A stretch of 38,332 bases of DNA from UBA1723 sp018066165 (GCA_018066165.1 JAGHRX010000242.1:1-38332), one strand, 5' to 3'; shown: positions 1 through 8,091, counted from the first letter of the stretch. A program made the numbers and translations. Notes: generated by a model not told the origin, from the sequence alone.

Positions 1-31
1 GGACAAATGGATAATTGCATATTTTCCCCAA

Positions 32-62
32 TTTGTCAATTTGTCAAAATTTGCTAATTTTG
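32..62 (+). promoter_or_regulatory. Bacteroidetes-type promoter for the DoxX-like gene
   Basis: TTTG at 32-35 and TAATTTTG at 55-62 are separated by exactly 19 bases, matching the Bacteroidetes housekeeping sigma consensus (TTTG, about 19, TAnnTTTG). The start codon at 94 lies 32 bases downstream. Confidence 0.7.
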
Positions 63-93
63 CATTTTATAAATAAGTAAACAAATTAATGTT

Positions 94-1386
94 ATGATAT
101 CGGATAAGCAGAAAGGTTATGTTGTGATGGCCCTACAGATTTTCTTGGGCTTGGTTTTCTTGTTTAGCGGTTTCGCTAAGGTTATTGATCCTCTTGGTGG
201 CTGGTATAAGGTCGACGATTATCTTACGGCTTTCTCTTGGGATATGTTGAAGGATTTAGGTTTCCTTGGCAGTATTCTTTTGAATATTGTTGAGTTCGCT
301 CTTGGTACTTGTCTCCTTCTTGGCGTTTGGCCTCGTTTGACTTCTATCGGAGTACTGATTTTCATGGCATTCTATACTCCGCTTACTTTATATATTGCTA
401 TTTATAACCCTGTGACTGACTGCGGTTGCTTCGGTGAGGCGTTGAAGATTACTAACTGGCAGACTTTCTGGAAGAACATTGTCTTCTCTGCTATGGGTAT
501 CATATTATATATGTGGCATCAGCATAGCACTCGCGACAAGAGTGTGGCTAAATTCTTGACTGTCTCAGCTTACACTGGTATTTTCTTGGTGTTCGTTAGC
601 TACTACTGCTACTATAATCTTCCTATCATCGACTTCCGTCCTTACAGCATCGGCACTAACATCCCTGCAAGTATGGAGATCCCTGAGGGTGCACCGTCGG
701 ATATATATGAGTCTTATTTCACATACGTGAAGGATGGTGTTCGCAAAGAGGTTAAGTTTGGAAGCGATGAATATAACGCTATCTCAAATGATCCTGCTTG
801 GCAGATCGACGCGGATGCTTCCAGAAGCGAGTTGGTGGAGAAGGGTTACGAGCCACCTATCCACGATTTCACAATGGAGGATCCTGACGACGGTGATTTG
901 ACTGAGGATGTAATGGCTGACGAGGGTTACACTTTCATCGCTGTCTCTTCAAAGATCACTAAGGCGGATATGGAGCAGGCTCATAAGATCAATGATGTGT
1001 ATGAGTTCTGTGAGGCTAATGGTTTGAAACTATATATGCTTACTTCTACAGGTATCGGAACAGATGAATTAAACGCTTTCATCAATGAGACTGGCGCTCA
1101 GTATAAGTTCTTGAATACCGACGAGATTACATTGAAGACTGTCGTTCGCTCAAATCTGGGACTTGTCCTTGTTAAGAATGGTAATGTGATCAACAAGTGG
1201 GCAGTGAAGAATATCCCTGATTTCCAACAGTTGCTTGACAATGCTGGTGGCGACATGGATAAGGTGGCTGAGATGCAGATGCATAAACCAAATAATTGGC
1301 TAACTGCAATTCTTTTCTTCGCAATCTACTTCGCTGGCTTGTTCGCTGTGTGGTTTGCAGTGAAGAAGTTCCTTGTAAAAGATTAA
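94..1386 (+). CDS. DoxX/MauE-like membrane protein with thioredoxin-like domain
   Basis: This 430-residue inner-membrane protein resembles the DoxX/MauE family of membrane redox partners, in the long form common in Bacteroidales. Hydrophobic segments lie near residues 10-30, 58-78, 83-105, 127-141 and 155-175. The motif DCGCFG (Cys110 and Cys112) follows the third segment, as in MauE-type proteins, and is the likely redox pair. Residues about 280-385 look like a thioredoxin fold but lack CxxC, so that domain is probably structural or receives a substrate. A last membrane segment lies near 403-424. A promoter at 32-62 and a hairpin at 1411-1445 suggest a single-gene transcript. The electron donor or substrate cannot be told from sequence. 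Confidence 0.8.
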   Translation: MISDKQKGYVVMALQIFLGLVFLFSGFAKVIDPLGGWYKVDDYLTAFSWDMLKDLGFLGSILLNIVEFALGTCLLLGVWPRLTSIGVLIFMAFYTPLTLYIAIYNPVTDCGCFGEALKITNWQTFWKNIVFSAMGIILYMWHQHSTRDKSVAKFLTVSAYTGIFLVFVSYYCYYNLPIIDFRPYSIGTNIPASMEIPEGAPSDIYESYFTYVKDGVRKEVKFGSDEYNAISNDPAWQIDADASRSELVEKGYEPPIHDFTMEDPDDGDLTEDVMADEGYTFIAVSSKITKADMEQAHKINDVYEFCEANGLKLYMLTSTGIGTDELNAFINETGAQYKFLNTDEITLKTVVRSNLGLVLVKNGNVINKWAVKNIPDFQQLLDNAGGDMDKVAEMQMHKPNNWLTAILFFAIYFAGLFAVWFAVKKFLVKD

Positions 1387-1410
1387 AATGATTTTGAAAT
1401 AAAGTTTTGA

Positions 1411-1445
1411 AGACGGTGCATTGTTTATCTTTGCACCGTTTTTTT
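1411..1445 (+). terminator. Intrinsic terminator overlapping a -7-like element
   Basis: Stem ACGGTGCA (1413-1420) pairs with TGCACCGT (1432-1439) and is followed by a run of seven T. The loop side also contains TATCTTTG (1426-1433), a good -7 element, but the nearest TTTG (1406-1409) is only 16 bases upstream, so promoter use for the next gene is uncertain. Confidence 0.65.
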
Positions 1446-1448
1446 GTA

Positions 1449-1470
1449 GAGGTGCCCCTTGTGGTTGCAC
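1449..1470. repeat. Copy of dispersed GCAACCACAAGGGG hairpin
   Basis: The reverse complement of 1452-1470 reads GTGCAACCACAAGGGGCAC. Its core, GCAACCACAAGGGG, is also present at 36029-36042, where it sits inside the cobalamin riboswitch. It is a small imperfect hairpin with no coding content. Confidence 0.5.
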
Positions 1471-1503
1471 GTTGCTGATACTTGTGAATTAATGATTTAA
1501 TTT

Positions 1504-2397
1504 ATGGAGATAACCGATATTGATAAGAAATTCATTTCTAAATATGAGGAAATTGATTTGGACTTTGTTACAATAAAAGCTCAGATTGCTGTGCTTGGAT
1601 CTTTTTTTATATTTTCTCTAATAATGATTCCAATCAATTTGATTAATGGTAATCTTCTTGGTTTAGGACGTTGTATTATTATTTTGTTTGTATTAGCTGT
1701 ATTTTTGTTTTTTTTAAAAAATGGTTATGATAAAACAAAAGAATTGTTTGCTGAAGAATTGGGTATGGATGAATCGAAAGCCCAACGACAATATTCTTTT
1801 TTGAAGAACGATGTTGGCCAATGCCATTTTATTCGACAGATTTGCTTGCTAAATCCTTCTGCCAAAACAAGACAGTTGGAATTGTTGAAAAAATGGTATG
1901 TCGTTAATGCTGATGTTGTCAATACTTATGTGTATGATATAGAATACGATGAAAAAACAGTTAAGGAAGAACTTGATAAATTAAATAAGGAAGAAATTAG
2001 TTTGCGCAATGAGCTTGTCCACAAGTTATTCAAAATAGCAATCCTTGATGACGGTATCCATAATGATGAGTGGAATCTATTGATGGAGATGATGACAAAA
2101 TTTAAGCTCAACAAAAATTACATTGCCTATTTTAAGAAACGCTACGGACCATTACGTACCGAGTTTGATGAAGATGAAAAAACTTCGTCGACGAACAGCA
2201 ATACCGTCGCAACTAATAATCCATATTACGCAATTCTTGGATTGAACGATGGTGCGACTGACGATGAGATCAAACGCGCGTATCACAGCCTTGCGTTGCA
2301 GCACCACCCTGATCTGCCGAAGAATGCAGATAGAAAAGATGAATGCGAGAAGATAATGGCTAAGATCAACGAGGCGTATGAGAAGGTTAGGGGGTAG
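1504..2397 (+). CDS. Membrane-anchored TerB-like/J-domain protein
   Basis: The 297-residue product has two hydrophobic segments (about 24-46 and 53-71), a helical acidic middle that looks TerB-like (about 160-215), a Ser/Thr/Asn linker, and a C-terminal J domain (239-297) with the essential HPD at 268-270. The order resembles DjlA: membrane anchor, TerB-like region, then a J domain that would stimulate a DnaK-type Hsp70 in the cytoplasm. The client is unknown. The 5' two thirds is richer in A/T than the J-domain end. The gene stands alone between the 1411-1445 hairpin and the sigma-54 promoter at 2407. Confidence 0.8.
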   Translation: MEITDIDKKFISKYEEIDLDFVTIKAQIAVLGSFFIFSLIMIPINLINGNLLGLGRCIIILFVLAVFLFFLKNGYDKTKELFAEELGMDESKAQRQYSFLKNDVGQCHFIRQICLLNPSAKTRQLELLKKWYVVNADVVNTYVYDIEYDEKTVKEELDKLNKEEISLRNELVHKLFKIAILDDGIHNDEWNLLMEMMTKFKLNKNYIAYFKKRYGPLRTEFDEDEKTSSTNSNTVATNNPYYAILGLNDGATDDEIKRAYHSLALQHHPDLPKNADRKDECEKIMAKINEAYEKVRG

Positions 2398-2406
2398 TGA
2401 CTGATT

Positions 2407-2423
2407 TTGGCACACTTTTTGCT
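2407..2423 (+). promoter_or_regulatory. Sigma-54 (-24/-12) promoter
   Basis: TTGGCACACTTTTTGCT contains TGGCAC, five bases, then TTGC. The invariant GG (2409-2410) and GC (2421-2422) are ten bases apart, an exact match to the RpoN consensus. Transcription would start near 2433. It requires an enhancer-binding protein, which is not encoded in this window. Confidence 0.8.
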
Positions 2424-2432
2424 GTAACGATA

Positions 2433-2543
2433 TTGGGGATTAATTTCAAATGTTGACGGAGCAATAATTCCGTCGTCTACGTGAAAGCAGATACTAGGGT
2501 ATGAAGAAAGTGAAAGCGGAGTCGGCAGATTCCGCTTTTTTTT
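2433..2543 (+). ncRNA. Candidate sigma-54 small RNA or leader
   Basis: The stretch between the sigma-54 start and the terminator at 2513-2543 has no convincing ORF. It holds a hairpin with stem GACGGA (2455-2460) and TCCGTC (2469-2474), then an unpaired linker, then the terminator. This is the layout of a roughly 110-nt small RNA. It may equally be an attenuated leader of the TPR gene that starts at 2571. Confidence 0.3.
2513..2543 (+). terminator. Intrinsic terminator before the TPR gene
   Basis: AAAGCGGA (2513-2520) pairs with TCCGCTTT (2531-2538) across a 10-base loop, followed by a T run to 2543. It lies upstream of the 2571 start codon, so it ends or attenuates the sigma-54 transcript. 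A -7-like TAATTTTG (2545-2552) directly after it could restart transcription for the gene. Confidence 0.65.
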
Positions 2544-2570
2544 CTAATTTTGTGAAAAAGATTTCTAACG

Positions 2571-3407
2571 ATGAAAAGAATAAGTTTTTTTGCTGTCGTT
2601 GTGATGGCAGTCTTGACGTCTTGTTCTAAAAATCCGGCAAACGCTACCATTGAGGATATTCAGAAGGTGTGCGACAAGGAGGATTGGGGCACAGCGAAGA
2701 AGATGTGCGAGGGTTACATAATGAAGGATAAGTCTAATCCCGTCGCCTTCAAATTGCTTGGCGACGCCTATCTTGGTCTGAAGGATTCCGCTTTCGCTCA
2801 ATATAGTTACGACCAGGCTGTCTCTCTTGATAGTTCTTATGTCGACGCGATGATTGGTGCTGCTGATATACTTATGAATAGTGGAAATGCGCCCGTGGCA
2901 ATCAAACGTCTGCAGTCTCAGATAGAGGCAATCCCTGATAACGCCAAATTGCATAATGCGCTGGGATGCGCGTTCCGTATGACAGACAACGACAATGAGG
3001 CTCAGGCAAATTTTGAACGTGCAGTGCTTCTTGACCCGAATTACACTCTCGCGCGTAAAAACTTGGCTATTATTCAGATAAGAAACCGTGATTTGGAAGA
3101 TGCTGTCCTTAATCTTGAGACTGTGATCGAGGAAACTCCTGATCAGGCCGACGTGTATAATTATCTTGCTTTGGTTTATGTGTACCAGCATAAACCCAAT
3201 GAGGCAGAAAAATGGTTTTTGAAGGCTATTTCTGTTGACGATAAATATCTTACGGCTGTAGAAAACCTTGCTTTCCACTATGAGTTGGGTGGCGACCTTG
3301 TCAAAGCGAAGAAATATTATGAGAAGGCAGTCGCCCTGGGAAGCGAAAGTGCAAAAGAAGTATTGAAAAATAGCAAGTTTTCTAATGGGAAACAAAATAA
3401 GAAATAA
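2571..3407 (+). CDS. Tetratricopeptide-repeat lipoprotein
   Basis: This 278-residue lipoprotein has the signal MKRISFFAVVVMAVLTSC with lipidation at Cys18. The rest is made of about six TPR units (from about residue 22 to 270), recognisable by recurring A/G-xx-Y/F patterns such as AKKYYEKAVALG near the end. TPR proteins act as scaffolds, so a periplasmic or outer-membrane binding role is expected, with no catalysis implied. Upstream sit a sigma-54 promoter, a terminator-like hairpin and a -7-like element, so expression may be conditional. A terminator follows at 3427-3462. The partner is unknown. Confidence 0.8.
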   Translation: MKRISFFAVVVMAVLTSCSKNPANATIEDIQKVCDKEDWGTAKKMCEGYIMKDKSNPVAFKLLGDAYLGLKDSAFAQYSYDQAVSLDSSYVDAMIGAADILMNSGNAPVAIKRLQSQIEAIPDNAKLHNALGCAFRMTDNDNEAQANFERAVLLDPNYTLARKNLAIIQIRNRDLEDAVLNLETVIEETPDQADVYNYLALVYVYQHKPNEAEKWFLKAISVDDKYLTAVENLAFHYELGGDLVKAKKYYEKAVALGSESAKEVLKNSKFSNGKQNKK

Positions 3408-3426
3408 GTCTTTTACGACAAAATTG

Positions 3427-3462
3427 AATGCATCCGTGATTCTGTCGTGGATGCATTTTTTT
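3427..3462 (+). terminator. Intrinsic terminator of the TPR gene
   Basis: AATGCATCC (3427-3435) pairs with GGATGCATT (3449-3457), followed by a run of T to 3462, 20 bases after the TPR stop codon. Confidence 0.8.
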
Positions 3463-3524
3463 GTCCTATATTGTCATGGGAATTGTTCAAAAAGTTTGAT
3501 GTGGATAAATTTTATTTGCAGACG

Positions 3525-3556
3525 TTTGACAAGCGACTGGAATTTTGCTATTTTTG
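3525..3556 (+). promoter_or_regulatory. Bacteroidetes-type promoter for the FISUMP-like lipoprotein
   Basis: TTTG (3525-3528), 20 bases, TATTTTTG (3549-3556). The start codon is 28 bases downstream. Confidence 0.7.
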
Positions 3557-3583
3557 CAGTATAAAAGGATAATATAGGACGAG

Positions 3584-4312
3584 ATGAAAAAAGTTAACGC
3601 ATTATTTTTGGGGGTGTTGAGCGTTGTATCATTGACTGGCTGTATGGATACCGCTTCTTCTAATGCTGATATCGACGTGATAACAGCCTCACTTTCAGAG
3701 CAAGAATGTGGAATGATGAATGGCAAGGTGATCGAGACTCTTGATTGTACAGATGAAGGGTTGAAGATTGTCGACATGGGACTTTCTGTTAAGTGGGCAT
3801 CATGCAATTTGGGTGCTAATAAGTGTGAGCAACCAGGAAGCTACTACGCTTGGGGCGAAATCTCTACAAAATCAGACTATAATGCTTCAAATTCAACAAC
3901 ATACTCATATTCTCTTTCTGATTTGAAGTCTAAGAAGGTCATCAGTTCAAATAATGTCCTTCTGTCTTCGACTGACGCCGCAACTGTAGAGTTGGGTAAG
4001 AATTGGCGTATACCTACTAAAGAGGAGGCTGAAGAATTAATCAAGAAATGCAATTGGGAATGGGTTCTAAATAACGGAGTAAAAGGATATAAGGTGACTG
4101 GACCTAACGGTAAGTTCATCTTCCTTCCTGCTAAGGGATATTTCTTCGGATCTCAGCTTTACGATACAGATGAGACAGGTAACTACTGGACTTCTACTGG
4201 TTACGACAACGGAAATTTCTCATACGCAATGGATTTTTCAAGCCGTCGTCCAAAGGTTAACAGTAGTGGTCGAAGCGGTGGCCGTTGCATACGACCTGTT
4301 TACGCAAGATAA
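3584..4312 (+). CDS. Lipoprotein with FISUMP-like domain
   Basis: The 242-residue protein begins with a lipoprotein signal ending LTGC (Cys20), followed by a short linker. From about residue 60 it has the pattern seen in many Bacteroidetes and Fibrobacter surface proteins of the 'major paralogous domain' type: VDMGLSVKWASCNLG, then YYAWGE, WRIPTKEEAEELIKKC, YWTSTG and a terminal GGRCIRPVYAR. The fold is C-type-lectin/FGE-like, and the molecular function in such proteins is not established. Surface exposure is inferred from the lipoprotein signal. It has its own promoter (3525-3556) and terminator (4336-4365), so it is monocistronic. Confidence 0.75.
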   Translation: MKKVNALFLGVLSVVSLTGCMDTASSNADIDVITASLSEQECGMMNGKVIETLDCTDEGLKIVDMGLSVKWASCNLGANKCEQPGSYYAWGEISTKSDYNASNSTTYSYSLSDLKSKKVISSNNVLLSSTDAATVELGKNWRIPTKEEAEELIKKCNWEWVLNNGVKGYKVTGPNGKFIFLPAKGYFFGSQLYDTDETGNYWTSTGYDNGNFSYAMDFSSRRPKVNSSGRSGGRCIRPVYAR

Positions 4313-4335
4313 TTCATTCTTCATAGAATATTGTT

Positions 4336-4365
4336 GAGACGTGGATATTTCCCACGTCTCTTTTT
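4336..4365 (+). terminator. Intrinsic terminator after FISUMP-like gene
   Basis: GAGACGTGG (4336-4344) pairs with CCACGTCTC (4352-4360), followed by five T. The GAGACG...CGTCTC stem is shared with hairpins at 5281, 17571, 18289 and 21747. Confidence 0.8.
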
Positions 4366-4514
4366 GTTTTAAATATTCGTAGAAACCCCGTTTTGGGGGA
4401 TGAGAAGCGTGTGTCGATTCCTTCTTTGCAGGTGTCGGAGGCTTTGATTTTTAATAATATAATAGATTGGGAGAATTGAATTTACGCATTTGTATCAAAT
4501 ATTTACGTTGATTG

Positions 4515-4545
4515 TTTGTATGATTTGCAATCCCATATACTTTTG
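4515..4545 (+). promoter_or_regulatory. Bacteroidetes-type promoter for the beta-barrel gene
   Basis: TTTG (4515-4518), 19 bases, TACTTTTG (4538-4545), an exact consensus layout. The start codon lies about 60 bases downstream. Confidence 0.7.
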
Positions 4546-4604
4546 CAGAAAAACATAGTTGATGCGAATAAAAATGAGATTTAAGGATCGTAAATTTTAA
4601 TGTT

Positions 4605-5249
4605 ATGAAAAACAAACTTTTTGTTGTGGCAGGCTTGATGATGGCTTGCATGGGAGCTTCGGCTCAGAATTATTTTGGTGTGACTGCAGGTTACAATCTG
4701 TCTAATCGTTCTTTCGATGAAGAATTTCAAAGTGATGCCGTTGAATATTCCTACAGATCTGGATTCAACGCTGGTATCGCTTACGAACATCGTTTCAATG
4801 CATCAGAAAATAAGAACTATATGTTCCTTGATGCAAGTTTTCTTTATTCTTTGCAAGGATTTCATTATAAATATGACATCGGTAAAGAAATTTTCAATGC
4901 ATATGAAAAAGGTGATTATGAAGTTGCGCCTACAGGCAAAGAACCAGTCTACGATGAAAATGTAGATATTAAATATCTTAAACTTCCGGTTAGTTTTGGT
5001 TACAATTTCCAGCTTGGCGAGAAATTTGGTTTGGCACCGAAAGTCTTTGGCATCTTGAAAACAAGAGTTGACATGTCTCATGGAAGTATCGGTGCAAAGT
5101 ACGTTGAATTTGCTTTTGGTGCTGGAGCCAACCTCAACATTGGAGAAAAATTCCAGGTAGGATTGGGCTACGACTGGGATCCGTCGTACAGAGATATGGT
5201 GGATGGCAATGCCCACGTCAATTTGACTTACTACATCTTCTCTAAATAA
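4605..5249 (+). CDS. Small outer-membrane beta-barrel protein (PorT/OmpW-like)
   Basis: This 214-residue protein has a cleavable signal peptide (about residues 1-20, ending GASA) followed by alternating amphipathic strands: NYFGVTAGYNLS at the start, KLPVSFGYNFQLG in the middle and VNLTYYIFSK at the end. This pattern is typical of the outer-membrane beta-barrel domain family common in Bacteroidetes (PorT-like), with about eight strands. No enzymatic motif is present. It is flanked by its own promoter and a terminator at 5281-5310, so it is expressed alone. Function is unknown; pore or structural roles are possible. Confidence 0.75.
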   Translation: MKNKLFVVAGLMMACMGASAQNYFGVTAGYNLSNRSFDEEFQSDAVEYSYRSGFNAGIAYEHRFNASENKNYMFLDASFLYSLQGFHYKYDIGKEIFNAYEKGDYEVAPTGKEPVYDENVDIKYLKLPVSFGYNFQLGEKFGLAPKVFGILKTRVDMSHGSIGAKYVEFAFGAGANLNIGEKFQVGLGYDWDPSYRDMVDGNAHVNLTYYIFSK

Positions 5250-5280
5250 AGAGATGTTTTAATTTTTTGAAATTTTGTAG

Positions 5281-5310
5281 AGACGGGGAAATCCTTCCTC
5301 GTCTTTTTTG
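5281..5310 (+). terminator. Intrinsic terminator after beta-barrel gene
   Basis: AGACGGGGA (5281-5289) pairs with TCCTCGTCT (5296-5304) with one G-T pair, followed by six T in all. It is preceded by GTAG, as in the dispersed GTAGAGACG hairpin family. Confidence 0.7.
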
Positions 5311-5340
5311 TTTCTATGAAATTGGTCGCAAGCCTTAAAA

Positions 5341-5369
5341 GTTTTCGTTTTCGTTTTCGTCATCGTATT
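5341..5369. repeat. CGTnnn hexamer array, copy 1
   Basis: After GTTTT come the units CGTTTT, CGTTTT, CGTCAT and CGTATT (5346-5369). It sits directly upstream of the -7 element of phoH, so one unit (TTTT, 5354-5357) falls where the -33 TTTG should be. Confidence 0.7.
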
Positions 5370-5376
5370 ATTTTTG

Positions 5377-5384
5377 TATTTTTG
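5377..5384 (+). promoter_or_regulatory. -7 element of phoH
   Basis: TATTTTTG matches TAnnTTTG and lies 27 bases before the GTG start. The -33 position 19 bases upstream is TTTT, supplied by the hexamer array, instead of TTTG. Confidence 0.5.
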
Positions 5385-5410
5385 TCGAAACAGATATTAT
5401 ACCATATAGA

Positions 5411-6388
5411 GTGATAGAAAAAATCATAGAACTGGAAGTGGCTGATCCCACTATTTTTTACGGTGTTAACAATGCTAACATCCGTCTTATCAAGGATTTG
5501 TATCCCAAAGTTAAGATTATTGCCAGAGGTAATGTAATCAAAATCAATGGCGACGAGGAGGAAATCGCTATCGTCGACGAGGTGATTGCCAAACTTGAAA
5601 AGTACTGCGCTACTTACAACAAGTTGACGGAGGAGGTCATTATCGACTTTATCAAGGGTAGTGAACCTAAGATTCAGGTGGAGAATAATCTTATCATCTA
5701 TGGTATAAGCGGCAAGCCTATCACGGCTCGCACCCCAACTCAGAAAAAATTCATGGCTGCTTACGATAAGAATGATCTTATCTTCTCCATCGGTCCTGCC
5801 GGTAGCGGTAAGACTTACATTGCTATCGCTTGCGCTGTAAGAGCCTTGAAAAATAAGGAGGTTAAGAAGATCGTGTTGAGCCGACCTGCTGTTGAGGCTG
5901 GCGAGAAACTTGGTTTTCTTCCCGGAGATATGAAGGAGAAGATTGATCCGTATTTGCAGCCTCTCTACGATGCTCTTCAGGATATGATCCCTGGAGCAAA
6001 GCTGAAGGAGTATATGGAGAACGGAATCATTCAGATCGCACCGTTGGCTTTCATGCGTGGTCGTACGCTTTCTGATGCATTCATCATTCTTGATGAGGCT
6101 CAAAACACTACAACTCAGCAGATTAAGATGTTCCTTACTCGTATGGGTGAGCATAGTAAGATCGTGGTGACTGGAGATATGACTCAGATCGACCTTCCAG
6201 CTCGTGAGCGTTCAGGTTTGGGTGAGGCTCTACGTGTGTTGAAGAATGTCAGTGGAGTGGCGAAAATCGAGTTTAACACTAAGGATATCGTCCGTCATCC
6301 TCTTGTGCAGAAGATCGTCGACGCATACGCTAAACACGATGCCAAGAAAGCGAAGAAAATCATTCCTCTTACTCCACAAGAAGAATAA
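5411..6388 (+). CDS. phoH: PhoH family ATPase
   Basis: The 325-residue protein is a full-length PhoH-like P-loop ATPase. It has an N-terminal KH-like region (about 10-90), Walker A GPAGSGKT (128-135), Walker B IILDEAQN (225-232) and sensor-like VTGD near 253-256. The family is cytoplasmic and linked to RNA metabolism (often next to ybeY), although its exact reaction is not settled. The start is GTG at 5411: it gives MIEKIIELE, the usual family N-terminus, and no ATG fits better. The gene is alone, followed by a 264-base spacer before recF. Confidence 0.92.
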   Translation: MIEKIIELEVADPTIFYGVNNANIRLIKDLYPKVKIIARGNVIKINGDEEEIAIVDEVIAKLEKYCATYNKLTEEVIIDFIKGSEPKIQVENNLIIYGISGKPITARTPTQKKFMAAYDKNDLIFSIGPAGSGKTYIAIACAVRALKNKEVKKIVLSRPAVEAGEKLGFLPGDMKEKIDPYLQPLYDALQDMIPGAKLKEYMENGIIQIAPLAFMRGRTLSDAFIILDEAQNTTTQQIKMFLTRMGEHSKIVVTGDMTQIDLPARERSGLGEALRVLKNVSGVAKIEFNTKDIVRHPLVQKIVDAYAKHDAKKAKKIIPLTPQEE

Positions 6389-6652
6389 GACAACCCTTCG
6401 TGAAATTTTGAGAACAGAAAACGTGCCCCATAAAATGAACAACTTCGTTGTAGGCACTGGAAAACAGACATCTAAATGTCTTGAAAAAGCTTAACGCGGA
6501 AAAATAAAAACAAAAGAAAACTATGGAATCGGTTTTCTATGGTTAATGTTTTTCCCGTTTGGGGGTTTTCTAAAACAAACATGTTTGTGGTTTTTCTAGC
6601 GAAAACGCTGTTTTCTGTTTCAATAATCTCCTAAATAACAAAGTAGGCAGAA
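6389..6652. other. Spacer between phoH and recF
   Basis: No convincing gene lies in this 264-base stretch. It contains several short A/T-rich inverted repeats, including a perfect 14-base palindrome ACAAACATGTTTGT (6575-6588) and AGCGAAAACGCT (6598-6609). The palindrome could be an operator for recF, but no clear promoter was found. Confidence 0.4.
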
Positions 6653-7786
6653 ATGTTTCTACACAGATTATCAATATATAACTTTCGAAATATTCGTAGA
6701 TCCGACCTCACATTTGCTAAGCATATCAACTGCTTCATCGGCAAAAACGGTGTCGGCAAAACCAATATTATCGATTCCATCTACTACCTATCTTTCTCTA
6801 AATCACCGTCTAACCGTGAGGATAAGGATAATATCACTTTCGGCGAGACAGGTTTTCAGCTGAAAGCCCACTATCATCGTGCGGATTCGGAATTTGAGAT
6901 TTCGTGTGCTTTGGACAAAGGTAGGAAGATGCTCAAGAGAGATGGTAAGGAGTACGAGAAAGTCTCCGACCATATCGGTTTGATTCCAGCGATATTGGTG
7001 GCTCCGAAAGATATTGATATCATACAGGGAGCGTCGGAAGAGCGTAGAAAATTCATCGACGGCTGCATATCCCAGTTCGACCGCAAATACTTGGACGCAC
7101 TGCTTGTCTACAAGAATGCGTTACGAGGAAGAAATGCACTGTTGACATCGCAAACCTACGTCGATCCGATCATTTTTGAGAGTTACGAGGATAAACTTGC
7201 GTCGGCAGGAATGTTCCTTTACAATGCCCGCAAAGAGTTTGTTGAGACATTCAAGAGCAAAGTTGACGAGGTGTATCGCAAGATCTCTTACGACGCCGAG
7301 GAAGGCGAGGGTGTGGATATCGAATACAAGTCGCAGGCTACTGAAGCAGATTATCTCACAACGCTTAGAAATTTGCGTGGGGAAGACCAACGTCGAGGCT
7401 TCACAACGTGGGGCGTCCATCGTGACGACTACAATTTCAAACGTACTGGACGAAAGATTAAGAAAATCGCGTCGCAGGGAGAGATGAAGACGATGCTTTT
7501 GGCTTTGAAATTCGCATGGATAGATATGTTTGTGGCGAAAAGCGACGTCAAACCAATCCTTCTTCTCGATGATATATTCGATAAACTTGACGAGCATCGT
7601 ATGGCGAGAATCATCGATTTTATCAGTGATTCCAACCGTACAGGCCAAGTGTTCATCTCCGATACCAACCGTGAGCACATCACACTGCTTCTTGAAAAGA
7701 CGGAGAATATCTCCTATACCGTCTACGAGATTAATGAGAGCGACGGAATGAGCGAGGAGAAGGCAGTGAAGATTATGGAGAAATAA
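6653..7786 (+). CDS. recF: DNA replication and repair protein RecF
   Basis: RecF is an SMC-like ATPase that helps load RecA at single-strand gaps together with RecO and RecR. The 377-residue product has the family N-terminus (LSIYNFRNI), Walker A GKNGVGKT (30-37), the ABC signature region SQGEMKTMLLALKFA and Walker B ILLLDDIFDKLD with its D-loop. The length is normal (about 360-375). A DUF721 (DciA-like) gene begins 11 bases after its stop, a pairing often seen in Bacteroidetes, so the two are probably co-transcribed. Confidence 0.95.
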   Translation: MFLHRLSIYNFRNIRRSDLTFAKHINCFIGKNGVGKTNIIDSIYYLSFSKSPSNREDKDNITFGETGFQLKAHYHRADSEFEISCALDKGRKMLKRDGKEYEKVSDHIGLIPAILVAPKDIDIIQGASEERRKFIDGCISQFDRKYLDALLVYKNALRGRNALLTSQTYVDPIIFESYEDKLASAGMFLYNARKEFVETFKSKVDEVYRKISYDAEEGEGVDIEYKSQATEADYLTTLRNLRGEDQRRGFTTWGVHRDDYNFKRTGRKIKKIASQGEMKTMLLALKFAWIDMFVAKSDVKPILLLDDIFDKLDEHRMARIIDFISDSNRTGQVFISDTNREHITLLLEKTENISYTVYEINESDGMSEEKAVKIMEK

Positions 7787-7797
7787 AAGCTGGAGAT

Positions 7798-8091
7798 ATG
7801 AAAAGAACGAATGCATCAACAATATCAACGATATTGAGCGATTATGTCCACCGTGTGAAGATCGACGAGGATATGCTTGCCTTCGACATTGAAAAAGCTT
7901 GGCCGGAATTGGTAGAACCAGAATTCCTGCAGTATACACAAGGTATGATGATGAAAAACAAGCATTTGTATGTCACTATGTTATCGCCAGCCGCCAGCAA
8001 TGAACTGATGATGCGTCGCAGTGAGATTCTAAAGAAAATCCACGATAAATTCGAAATCGATTCGTCGGTATTGGAAGCAATTCATTTCTGA
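7798..8091 (+). CDS. DUF721 (DciA-like) protein
   Basis: This 97-residue protein matches the short Bacteroidetes form of DUF721. That family includes DciA, which helps load or run the replicative helicase in bacteria lacking DnaC. Visible family features are the W-P-E-L segment (EKAWPELV) and the later beta strand YVTMLSPAASNELMMRRSEIL with a basic helix. The link to recF supports a DNA replication or repair role. The stop codon overlaps the first bases of the 48-base palindrome at 8090-8137, which probably acts as its terminator. Confidence 0.8.
   Translation: MKRTNASTISTILSDYVHRVKIDEDMLAFDIEKAWPELVEPEFLQYTQGMMMKNKHLYVTMLSPAASNELMMRRSEILKKIHDKFEIDSSVLEAIHF

Noticed and set aside
2501..2626. 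Short ORF from the ATG at 2501 (about 42 codons)
   Set aside because: It reads through the terminator hairpin and overlaps the TPR gene out of frame, with low-complexity Lys/Phe/Ser content.
2565..3395. Long minus-strand open frame opposite the TPR gene
   Set aside because: It mirrors the TPR gene, has no recognisable domains, and the plus-strand frame has a lipoprotein signal and clear repeats.
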